This document shows, one piece after another, positions 32,603 through 38,829 of a stretch of DNA of 39,752 nucleotides. The notes beneath the pieces are model-generated. The model worked only from the letters and a program-made list of their open reading frames with translations, was not told the DNA's origin and did not search any database. The stretch's first letter is position 1. Each line of letters begins with the position of its first letter. Origin of the DNA: a bacterium (lineage in GTDB: Bacteria > Hydrothermota > DG-26 > JAUXAN01); NCBI GenBank assembly GCA_030619885.1, contig JAUXAN010000023.1, positions 1-39,752 on the forward strand, given 5' to 3'. The translations under genes and the position numbers were made by a program.

Positions 32603-33883
32603 TCAAAGAGTTGACAGTACCTTCCCTACCGCTGCTTCCGATTGAGCTACCGAATCCTGAATGTCTTTGGGACCCTGGACGCATCCAGCAATGAACACCC
32701 CTTGTTTCGGGGTACACACAGATGCAAACTCCGAGTGCTCTTCTGTGAAGAAACCGTCTGTATCTTGAGGAATGTCGAGAACTTTAGAAAGTTCTGGGGC
32801 ATCTGGTCTTGGTTCAATCGCTGGCGCAAGGATTACCATATCAACAGCAAGACCGTTCTCTTCACCAGTCCCACTCTTATGCTTCACCACCATACCTTTT
32901 CCCTCCTCTGAAACTTCGATCCCATCGGAACGGATAAGGTTAACCCCTGTTTCTTTCATCTTTTCATAAAATTTCTGATACGACTTTCCTGGTATACATA
33001 GATCAGAGTAGAATTCGGATATCTTGACATCGGGCAGTTTGTGTTTCAAATAGTGGATAAATTTAAGGGAGTACATACAGCAGACTGTCGAGCAGTAACC
33101 TTTCTCTTTCCTGCCTACGCAATGGATGATAGCAACAGATTTTGGAGACTCGCCGTTTTTAAGCACGATGTTTCCTCCGGTAGGTCCGTTAGAAGCATAC
33201 ATCCTTTCAAACTCGAAGGCAGTGTATACATCGCTCAATTTTCCGTATCCGAATTGAGGAGTTTTTGTAGGGTCGAAAGTAGTGAATCCAGTGGTTACTA
33301 TAATCGCCCCAACTTTGAGTTCAATCTCTTCGTCTTTTTGAGTAAAGTCAATAGCCTCGAACATACAGGCTTCCTTGCATAACTGGCAGTCTTCTCCTTT
33401 TTTAAAACGGAGGCAATTCTCTGTATCAATGGCAGGAACATTTGGAAGCGCACCAGGACAAGGGACATATATTGCCTTTCTCTCCCCAAGTCCTTGCTCA
33501 AACTCATTTTTCAGACTGACAGGGCAGGGTTCAAAACAGGCACTGCATCCTATGCAGTTCTGTAAATCTACATACCTAGCCCTTTTTTTCACTTTCACGA
33601 CAAAGTTTCCGAATGAGCCTTGAATGGTTTCAACTTCGCTGAGCGTTAAAAGTTCAATATTTTTATCCTGTAGTAATTCCTGTTGTTTTGGCGCCACCAT
33701 ACAGGTAGCGCATTCCATGTTGGAGAATACTTCTTCATACTTTATTACATTACCTCCAATATAGGAGGTCTTCTCAACCAGATAGACCTTTCTCCCTGAG
33801 CGGGAGAGGAGTAAGCTCGCTTCAATCCCTGCTATGCCGGCTCCAATCACCAATACATCGGCATTATACCCCTTTTCTTCCAT
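32603..33883 (-). CDS. hdrA: HdrA-a: HdrA module-1-type flavoprotein (QmoA-like size)
   Basis: A 427-aa HdrA-like protein corresponding to the first half of HdrA-c. The ATG at 33883 follows AAGGAGGG and begins at the conserved VLVIGAGIAGIEASLLL; the longer frame overlaps MvhD-1. Motifs: CATCMVAPKQQELL (Cys58, Cys61), ferredoxin CIGCSACFEPCP (110-120), a second cysteine group (157-173), and VCCMYSLKF. It stops after IQDSVAQSEAAVGKVLSTL without C-terminal ferredoxin clusters. QmoA of sulfate reducers is similarly short, but no Qmo membrane subunit or Apr genes are here. It lies between MvhD-1 and HdrA-b. Confidence 0.92.
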   Translation of the reverse strand: MEEKGYNADVLVIGAGIAGIEASLLLSRSGRKVYLVEKTSYIGGNVIKYEEVFSNMECATCMVAPKQQELLQDKNIELLTLSEVETIQGSFGNFVVKVKKRARYVDLQNCIGCSACFEPCPVSLKNEFEQGLGERKAIYVPCPGALPNVPAIDTENCLRFKKGEDCQLCKEACMFEAIDFTQKDEEIELKVGAIIVTTGFTTFDPTKTPQFGYGKLSDVYTAFEFERMYASNGPTGGNIVLKNGESPKSVAIIHCVGRKEKGYCSTVCCMYSLKFIHYLKHKLPDVKISEFYSDLCIPGKSYQKFYEKMKETGVNLIRSDGIEVSEEGKGMVVKHKSGTGEENGLAVDMVILAPAIEPRPDAPELSKVLDIPQDTDGFFTEEHSEFASVCTPKQGVFIAGCVQGPKDIQDSVAQSEAAVGKVLSTL

Positions 33884-33894
33884 TTTTTCCCTCC

Positions 33895-34320
33895 TTATAG
33901 GGAAGTTTTCTCCTTCACAGGATTTGGTCCTAACTTCTTTATCTTCTCTGTGAATTCGGTTATTACCTCCTGAAATCTGGGACCCTCTGATGCAGATACC
34001 CATGAGAGCCTGAGCCTTTCCGATTCCAATCCCAGGGTCTCCATCACCTTTTTTAAGATAGCGAACCTTCTGCGGGCATAGTAGTTTCCTTTCTCATAGT
34101 GGCAATCACCGGGGTGGCATCCGGCAACGAGCACTCCGTCTGCACCCCGGAGAAATGCCGTTGCAACAAGAACCGGGTCTACTCTACCTGAGCACATCAC
34201 TCTGATAGACGAGACCGAGGGAGGCATTTTTAATTTGCTTGTCCCGGCAAGATCAGCACCAGCGTATGAACACCAATTGCAAAGAAAACCAACTATCTTT
34301 GGTGTAAATTCTCCTTTCAT
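33895..34320 (-). CDS. mvhD: MvhD/FlpD-type iron-sulfur subunit (MvhD-1)
   Basis: First MvhD of the cluster. Complete cysteine pattern: FLCNWCSYAGADLAG, VMCSGRVDP, AGCHPGDCHY; ending LRLSWVSASEGPRF. The ATG at 34320 gives 141 aa, the same length and alignment as MvhD-3; a TTG four codons upstream is less likely. It directly precedes HdrA-a (11-nt gap), matching the usual MvhD-HdrA partnership. Strong similarity to MvhD-3 at the far end of the cluster suggests duplication of an MvhD/HdrA unit. Confidence 0.93.
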   Translation of the reverse strand: MKGEFTPKIVGFLCNWCSYAGADLAGTSKLKMPPSVSSIRVMCSGRVDPVLVATAFLRGADGVLVAGCHPGDCHYEKGNYYARRRFAILKKVMETLGLESERLRLSWVSASEGPRFQEVITEFTEKIKKLGPNPVKEKTSL

Positions 34321-34354
34321 AGTACCTCGCAATAAAATTTACGCATGGAAATTC

Positions 34355-34579
34355 TTAGAACTGTATTTGTGCCTTGAACTTCCCCCCCCCTTCATCTGCA
34401 CAGACGAGGAGCGTCTTACTCATCCTTGTACACCATGCCTCAATATCTTTGGGGAAAGATGGGCAATCAGCTAATACTTCAAGCATATCACCAGGTGCAA
34501 GTTCTTTAGCCTTGACTGCTACCTTGAGTATAGGCTGAGGACATTTGAGTCCCAATGCATCGAGTGTATGTGTAGCCAT
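34355..34579 (-). CDS. tusA: TusA/SirA-family sulfur carrier
   Basis: A 74-aa sulfur-transfer protein with the diagnostic CPxP motif (LGLKCPQPILK, Cys13) that carries persulfide sulfur. The rest (PGDMLEVLADCPSFPKDIEAWC) is typical of the fold. GGAGG precedes the ATG. A run of nine G on the coding strand (34382-34390) encodes Gly-Gly-Gly near the C-terminus and could slip. It sits between the DsrE-like gene and MvhD-1 at the head of the Hdr cluster, a pairing also seen in sulfur-oxidising and sulfur-reducing Hdr-like systems, so persulfide delivery to or from the complex is a reasonable inference. Confidence 0.93.
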   Translation of the reverse strand: MATHTLDALGLKCPQPILKVAVKAKELAPGDMLEVLADCPSFPKDIEAWCTRMSKTLLVCADEGGGKFKAQIQF

Positions 34580-34606
34580 TCTACCTACCTCCTTTCTTTT
34601 TATTCT

Positions 34607-34963
34607 TCAAAAAGAAAATGTTACCTGGGCATCTTTAATCTCTGCCATAAACGAGGTTGCCCCGACGATTTCTATACCGTCTCTGAAATCTTCTTTTTTT
34701 AAATCTTTGGCTTCCAGAGCCAGTTCACAAAGAAGAATTCTACCTCCTAAATTCTGCACACCTTCAACCAATTCGATCATATCGGGCATACCTTTCGCTT
34801 TAATCTCATCCAGTACGCCTTTCTTTAAAGCCGGCGCGGCACCTGGGGTGAAAAACAAAATTACCTTGTCCCCTGCAGCTGCTGCGGCAGAACCCAGGAT
34901 AAAAGTAGGATAGAGGTTCTTAGGCTCTGAGCCATTGCAGACTATAGAGACTAATTTCGCCAC
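34607..34963 (-). CDS. DsrE/DsrF-family protein
   Basis: A 118-aa DsrE-fold protein, likely a soluble sulfurtransferase partner of TusA. The alanine-rich stretch FILGSAAAAAGDKVILFFTPGA and GGRILLCELALEAKDL are characteristic; the cysteine in LLCEL is the candidate sulfur-binding residue. The GTG start at 34963 has a strong AAGGAGG seven bases upstream. It is the first gene of the 19-kb cluster, with a consensus promoter about 100 bp upstream. Confidence 0.85.
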   Translation of the reverse strand: MAKLVSIVCNGSEPKNLYPTFILGSAAAAAGDKVILFFTPGAAPALKKGVLDEIKAKGMPDMIELVEGVQNLGGRILLCELALEAKDLKKEDFRDGIEIVGATSFMAEIKDAQVTFSF

Positions 34964-35025
34964 AATAACACCTCCTTTCTTATATATTCCAATAGTATAC
35001 TGTTATTTGCAGTTATGTAGAATGA

Positions 35026-35066
35026 GTTAATGCTTTTAAAACTTTTCATATAATTTCGTTAATGCT
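35026..35066 (-). promoter_or_regulatory. direct repeats GTTAATGCT near the cluster's transcription start
   Basis: GTTAATGCT occurs at 35026-35034 and 35058-35066, 32 bp apart (about three helical turns). The second copy adjoins the -10 box on the start-site side. It is a candidate operator for a regulator of the Hdr cluster. Confidence 0.4.
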
Positions 35067-35094
35067 CTTATACAAAAAATATAAATTTTGTCAA
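35067..35094 (-). promoter_or_regulatory. promoter of the Hdr/Flx cluster
   Basis: Minus-strand TTGACA (35094-35089), 16-nt spacer and TATAAG (35072-35067). Transcription would start near 35060, leaving a leader of about 97 nt before the GTG of the DsrE-like gene. Unlike several other promoters here, this one leaves room for a Shine-Dalgarno. Confidence 0.6.
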
Positions 35095-35140
35095 GAAAAA
35101 AGCAACCACAGCAGCAATTCCGCAACTTGCAATTTTAAGG

Positions 35141-35168
35141 GTAGGGAATAGGCATGCCTGTTCCCTGC
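35141..35168. repeat. palindrome GTAGGGAATAG/CTGTTCCCTGC, copy 2
   Basis: Diverged copy of 14596-14623 around GCATGC, close to the start of the Hdr cluster. A further small palindrome, CAAGGC-TTCA-GCCTTG, follows at 35187-35202. Confidence 0.7.
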
Positions 35169-35203
35169 GGGACAAGAACCGTAGGGCAAGGCTTCAGCCT
35201 TGT

Positions 35204-35234
35204 AAAAAAAGGGGACTGGCACAAACCAGCCCCC
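35204..35234 (-). terminator. intrinsic terminator of the FN3 lipoprotein gene
   Basis: On the minus strand GGGGGCTGG-TTTGTG-CCAGTCCCC forms a strong hairpin followed by TTTTTTT, starting 18 nt after the stop codon at 35252. Confidence 0.85.
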
Positions 35235-35251
35235 CTATTTCTGTTTGAATT

Positions 35252-36112
35252 TCACTTGTATTCAGGATTATTCGGATCGGGTTGATAAGCAACCCAGAGT
35301 GTAGCGACATCGGAAGCATCAGCAGGGTCCCCTGTAATATTCTCCACATAGATTTTTCCATAATGAATCTCGGTTCCAACTTGCACTCTTATTGCGTATA
35401 CATAATTTTCTAAGGCGGCGGTTGAAAATCTCCAGTACGGATAATCTTCTTCTTGAGTAGAAGGTGCTTCATCAGCAAAGTCCCAGTCACTCATAAAACC
35501 AAGACATTGAATTTGATTTAGCGTATCACAAGCACAGAATCCTGAGCGCCATCCAGTGCCTGCATCGAACGATTCCCACTTTATTGAGGCAGTGGGATCC
35601 TCTCTATAAGTCTTGCTAAAATAGGGATCAGTATTCGAAAACTTTATGGCGCAACTATCTGGTTTAGATAAGACGAAAGATTTTACCTCATGTCTTGGAG
35701 TGTCGTGAATTATGTTACTGGTATAACTGATTGTTCCCCAATCGTCCATAGCTGCAACGACCAAGAAACTGTATGTGTCCCCATTGTCAAGTCCATCTAT
35801 CGTCCTACTAACTGTAACAGGTGGATCGCCTGATATTTCAACAGTATCAACTATCTCAAAACCAGCAGGAATTGAATCTACGGATGCCTCCCCACTATAT
35901 TCGCCATAATATTGATAGATGAGGTAGCCGTTGAATTTCTCTTCGTAATTACTCGTGTACCAACCCAAAGAAACTTGACCATCTCCAGTTATACTATATA
36001 AACCTAAAGCTGGACTGAGTGTTTCTGGTGGTGCTGTTACTGTCTCTTCTTCCTTACAACCCAGTGCAATGATGAGGGTTGTACAGATAAAAAGCAATCC
36101 TAATTTTTTCAT
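35252..36112 (-). CDS. secreted lipoprotein with fibronectin-type-III-like domain
   Basis: Signal peptide with lipobox (IALGC, Cys19), then CKEEETVTAPPETLSP, very like the start of the lipoprotein at 14916-15719. Residues about 36-135 look like an FN3 domain: GDGQVSLGWYTSNYEEKFNGY, YLIYQ, and GLDNGDTYSFLVVAAMDDWGT. The C-terminal half (about 145-286) is unassigned, with scattered aromatic residues and three cysteines. GGAGG precedes the ATG. The leader shares repeat-like elements with the other lipoprotein gene. Cell-surface role likely; function unknown. Confidence 0.8.
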   Translation of the reverse strand: MKKLGLLFICTTLIIALGCKEEETVTAPPETLSPALGLYSITGDGQVSLGWYTSNYEEKFNGYLIYQYYGEYSGEASVDSIPAGFEIVDTVEISGDPPVTVSRTIDGLDNGDTYSFLVVAAMDDWGTISYTSNIIHDTPRHEVKSFVLSKPDSCAIKFSNTDPYFSKTYREDPTASIKWESFDAGTGWRSGFCACDTLNQIQCLGFMSDWDFADEAPSTQEEDYPYWRFSTAALENYVYAIRVQVGTEIHYGKIYVENITGDPADASDVATLWVAYQPDPNNPEYK

Positions 36113-36205
36113 TTTTACCTCCTTCTTTCTGGATCCTGGATGCCTGACACTGGATCCTTGTTTGATATTTGCTAACTGCTAACTACTGTCTCCCACCCCC
36201 TTTAT
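36113..36205 (-). promoter_or_regulatory. leader shared with the 14916-15719 lipoprotein gene
   Basis: In transcription direction: GGGGGTGGGAGACAGTAGTT, imperfect AGTTAGC units, two GGATCCAG words, AGAAGGAGGTAAAAATG. It matches the order of parts at 15720-15835. No clear -35 box is visible, so transcription may come from the HEPN-like gene upstream. Confidence 0.55.
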
Positions 36206-36223
36206 ATAAGATTTTTGAAATAA

Positions 36224-36616
36224 CTACATTTTTGCTATCTTTTCTATATTTTCTATATAATCTTTTACCTTTTCAATCTCACCCTTTGTTTCTATCGGGT
36301 CTATATATCCCACATAGAATGCCTGTTCGTGCAGATTATAGAGTCGGGCTGAAAATCTGTCAAGTAAAAATTTATCTTTTATGCTTCTATCCTGTTTTCC
36401 CAGTTCTCGAGGTCCAAACCTCCTATCCCTACTGCTTTTGGGTAGAGGAAGTTTCTTTTCAACAAATAAATAGTTTGTTGCTAAAACGACCGCATTCCAT
36501 GCCTTTTCGCAAGCATCCCGCATCAAAACTTTGTTTTCCTCCCTTTCTGCTTTTTCATACTCGGTTTTGGCTTCAGCAAAAAATTCTTTTGCTTCAGATA
36601 AGAAATTATTTTGCAT
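36224..36616 (-). CDS. HEPN-like (PaREP1/DUF5618-type) small helical protein
   Basis: A 130-aa, highly charged, all-helical-looking protein. The N-terminal SEAKEFFAEAKTEYEKAEREE, then RDACEKAWNAVVLATNYLFVEK, resembles HEPN-superfamily proteins (PaREP1- or DUF5618-like). Many of these are toxins or nucleotide-binding partners. The RX4-6H motif of HEPN RNases is not evident with certainty (LYNLHEQAF carries a His). No MNT-type antitoxin partner is adjacent. Its promoter ends 6 nt before the ATG, and it is followed by CAGATT-type repeats upstream. Assignment is tentative. Confidence 0.5.
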   Translation of the reverse strand: MQNNFLSEAKEFFAEAKTEYEKAEREENKVLMRDACEKAWNAVVLATNYLFVEKKLPLPKSSRDRRFGPRELGKQDRSIKDKFLLDRFSARLYNLHEQAFYVGYIDPIETKGEIEKVKDYIENIEKIAKM

Positions 36617-36622
36617 ACGGAA

Positions 36623-36650
36623 TTTATATAAAATATCTCTCTGTTGTCAA
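36623..36650 (-). promoter_or_regulatory. promoter of the HEPN-like gene
   Basis: Minus-strand TTGACA (36650-36645), 16-nt spacer and TATAAA (36628-36623), with 6 nt to the ATG at 36616. No Shine-Dalgarno; a leaderless mRNA is likely. The upstream flank is a CAGATT-family island. Confidence 0.55.
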
Positions 36651-36695
36651 GGGAAAAGAAACCACAGATTACACAGATGAACACAGATTAAAACA
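36651..36695. repeat. degenerate ACCACAGATTACACAGAT island
   Basis: AACCACAGATTA, CACAGATGAA, CACAGATTAA, AACACAG units, adjoining the -35 box of the HEPN-like gene promoter. Confidence 0.65.
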
Positions 36696-36895
36696 CAGTG
36701 GAAGGAGAGAAAGCAATGAGATGATATGTTAAAGTGTCATGCTTTGCTTTTTCTAATATGGGGCGGACTTTACCCCTTTCCCCTTAAAATTTAGAAAGTT
36801 GACATTTTTCAGAGCACTGCGAAAAAAACCTTGACAAGATAATTGGGAATCAATAAGATAAAGTCAAGGCGATATGTAAGTTATTTTAAAAATAG
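36696..36895. other. spacer without recognisable gene
   Basis: Between the HEPN-like gene and the transporter gene. I see only an inverted pair CCTTGAC (36829-36835) / GTCAAGG (36863-36869) with TTGACA inside it; no gene. Confidence 0.4.
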
Positions 36896-37075
36896 AGACG
36901 CAGATTTTTCCTCAGTATCAGTATGGACAGGATTTCATTAACCACAAAGACTTTCACCCCGTTAGAGGCGTCGTCTCTAACGGGGCAGGGACACAAAGAA
37001 GAAAATACTTCTTTAATCTTGGTGACTTTGTGCATTGGTGGTAAAAATTATCTGCGGGTATCTGCGTCCAATTAA
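36896..37075. repeat. CGCAGATT/CACAAAG island interrupted by the palindromic element
   Basis: GACGCAGATT, GTATGGACAGGATTTC and AACCACAAAGAC lead into the palindrome at 36957-36985. After it come GGACACAAAGAAG and finally TATCTGCGGGTATCTGCG in inverted orientation. The palindrome appears to split an ACCACAAAGACACAAAG array. Confidence 0.6.
36957..36985 (-). repeat. palindromic CCCCGTTAGAG element, copy C
   Basis: Perfect 11-bp arms CCCCGTTAGAG (36957-36967) and CTCTAACGGGG (36975-36985) with a 7-nt loop. TTTCA precedes the left arm as in copy B. Confidence 0.85.
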
Positions 37076-37111
37076 ATAAAAATCCTGTCAAATAATTTTA
37101 AGAAGGGGAAA

Positions 37112-38590
37112 ATGGCAAAGAGAGAACAGTGGGCAAGTCGGACCGCATTTTTTTTAGCAGCGACAGGTTCGGCAATAGGACTTGGGAATATATGGAGATT
37201 CCCATATATATGTTTCAAGTACGGTGGCGGAGCTTTCTTAATTCCTTACCTTGTAGCCCTGTTTTCTGCCGGTATTCCATTAATGATATTGGAATTTTCT
37301 TTAGGTCATAAATACCAATTAAGTGCACCTCTCGCTCTCGCCAAGGTGCATAAAAATTTGGAATGGCTCGGGTGGTTCGCCCTCTTAGTCGCCTTTGGAA
37401 TCGTCGCATATTACACGGTAATTATGGGATGGTGTTTCAATTATATGTTCCACTCTATAAAATTATCATGGGGAGAAAATACCGGAGGTTTCTTTTATGA
37501 AAAATTTCTTGCACTCTCCAAGAATGTTTTCACAATTGGGTCGATTAGACCTCTGATTTTTGCTGGACTCATCGCAACCTGGATATGGATTGTTCTTTCT
37601 GTATGGAAAGGGGCAAAAACGGTTGGAAAAGTGGTGTATGTGACCGTTACTTTGCCATGGCTCTGTCTGCTCATATTCGTAATCCGAGGACTTACCCTGC
37701 CGGGTGCTATCGATGGGTTAAGTTATTACCTTACACCAAACTTTGCGGCACTCAAAGATCCGAAGGTATGGCTCGCCGCATACTCACAGGTTTTCTTCTC
37801 CCTCTCTATTGGATTTGGTGTTATGATAGCCTATGCGAGTTTTCTGCCCAAGAAATCTGATATTGTAAACAATGCATTTTTAGTGAGTCTTGCCGATGCG
37901 GGCACTGCATTTGCAGGAGGACTCGCCGTGTTCTCCACCCTTGGTTACTATGCCCACACCACGGGTCTGAGTGTACCTGATGTCGTAAAATCTGGTCCAT
38001 CCCTCGCCTTTATCACCTATCCCACAATAATAAGTCTTCTACCTTTTGCATGCAGCTTCTTTGGCATTTTATTCTTTTTGATGCTTTTGACCCTTGGTGT
38101 AGATTCTGCTTTCTCACTTGTCGAAGCTGGCACAGCAGGTATCATAGACAAGTGGAAGAAAAAAAGAATACCTATCAATTTTGCTTTCGGTATAGCCGCT
38201 GTAATAGCAGGACTGATCTTCACGACGAAGGCGGGATTATACTGGCTGGACATCGTTGACTATTTTATGTCCAATTTTGGATTGGTGATAGTCGCCTTGT
38301 TAGAATGCATATTTTTGGGCTATCTATATCGAGAGAAAGGGATAGTAGCCTTGCGTGAACATGCAAATAGTGTCTCCGAGATAAAAGTAGGGAAATGGTG
38401 GGAAATCTGTATAAAAGTAGTTACGCCTATAGCCCTGATTATCCTTTTAGTCCTCACTGTCATCGAAAGGATAAAAGGTGCTTATGAGAATTATCCAAGA
38501 TTGGCGGAATTTCTTGGCGGGTGGCTCATACTAATTGCATTTTTTGTAGTAGCGATTATACTCAATAGAGTAAGATCTAAGGGGGGATAG
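37112..38590 (+). CDS. sodium-dependent NSS-family amino-acid transporter
   Basis: Neurotransmitter:sodium symporter family membrane protein of 492 aa with about 11-12 hydrophobic segments. The first helix has the family signature GSAIGLGNIWRFPYICFKYGGGAFLIPYL, with the unwound Na+-binding region. EFSLGH and the intracellular PKKSDIVNNAF region are also typical. GAAGGGG precedes the ATG by a few bases. It is followed without a gap by a 30-aa MetS-like small subunit, as in the methionine/alanine importer MetPS. It therefore probably imports a neutral amino acid; the exact substrate is inference. Confidence 0.93.
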   Translation: MAKREQWASRTAFFLAATGSAIGLGNIWRFPYICFKYGGGAFLIPYLVALFSAGIPLMILEFSLGHKYQLSAPLALAKVHKNLEWLGWFALLVAFGIVAYYTVIMGWCFNYMFHSIKLSWGENTGGFFYEKFLALSKNVFTIGSIRPLIFAGLIATWIWIVLSVWKGAKTVGKVVYVTVTLPWLCLLIFVIRGLTLPGAIDGLSYYLTPNFAALKDPKVWLAAYSQVFFSLSIGFGVMIAYASFLPKKSDIVNNAFLVSLADAGTAFAGGLAVFSTLGYYAHTTGLSVPDVVKSGPSLAFITYPTIISLLPFACSFFGILFFLMLLTLGVDSAFSLVEAGTAGIIDKWKKKRIPINFAFGIAAVIAGLIFTTKAGLYWLDIVDYFMSNFGLVIVALLECIFLGYLYREKGIVALREHANSVSEIKVGKWWEICIKVVTPIALIILLVLTVIERIKGAYENYPRLAEFLGGWLILIAFFVVAIILNRVRSKGG

Positions 38591-38683
38591 ATGCCAGTTT
38601 CAGCAATAATTATGTTAATAGTCGGATGTGTGGTACTTTATGGTGGGTTGGCTGTTTGTATATGGATCTCCGTTAAGAGATAA
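38591..38683 (+). CDS. metS: MetS-like small subunit of NSS transporter
   Basis: A 30-codon gene whose ATG begins at the base after the transporter stop. The product is one hydrophobic helix (MPVSAIIMLIVGCVVLYGG then LAVCIWISVKR), with a short polar N-terminus and a basic C-terminus. This matches MetS-family methionine/alanine importer small subunits, which are needed by some NSS transporters. The GGGGGG just before the transporter stop codon could serve as its Shine-Dalgarno. Confidence 0.85.
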   Translation: MPVSAIIMLIVGCVVLYGGLAVCIWISVKR

Positions 38684-38694
38684 CACAGGGTTCA

Positions 38695-38815
38695 AACCAA
38701 GTTATTAGTTATTCGTCATTTGTTATTCATCATATGAATGTCATCTTAGGAATTGGGATTTACTTTGGATTTTGGGTTTGGCAGTATTGGGATTTCTCAG
38801 ATTAACACATAATTT
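38695..38815. repeat. GTTATTAGTTATTCG and TTGGGATT micro-repeat spacer
   Basis: First GTTATTAGTTATTCGTCATT and TGTTATTCATCA, then GGAATTGGGATTTACTTTGG and ATTTTGGGTTTGGC. Two different imperfect word arrays lie side by side between metS and the Xer gene. Confidence 0.5.
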
Positions 38816-38829
38816 GAACTGCTCTTCAA

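Noticed and set aside
33884-34003. 40-codon upstream extension of HdrA-a
   Set aside because: It overlaps the 3' end of MvhD-1; the ATG at 33883 has AAGGAGG and begins at the conserved FAD-binding strand.
15888-34320. A Qmo complex (QmoABC)
   Set aside because: HdrA-a has QmoA-like size, but there is no QmoC membrane subunit and no aprAB or dsrAB in the window.
36651-36695. Tandem-like repeats that could be taken for a CRISPR array
   Set aside because: Units are about 10 nt, imperfect and contiguous, with no spacers of regular length and no cas genes in the window.
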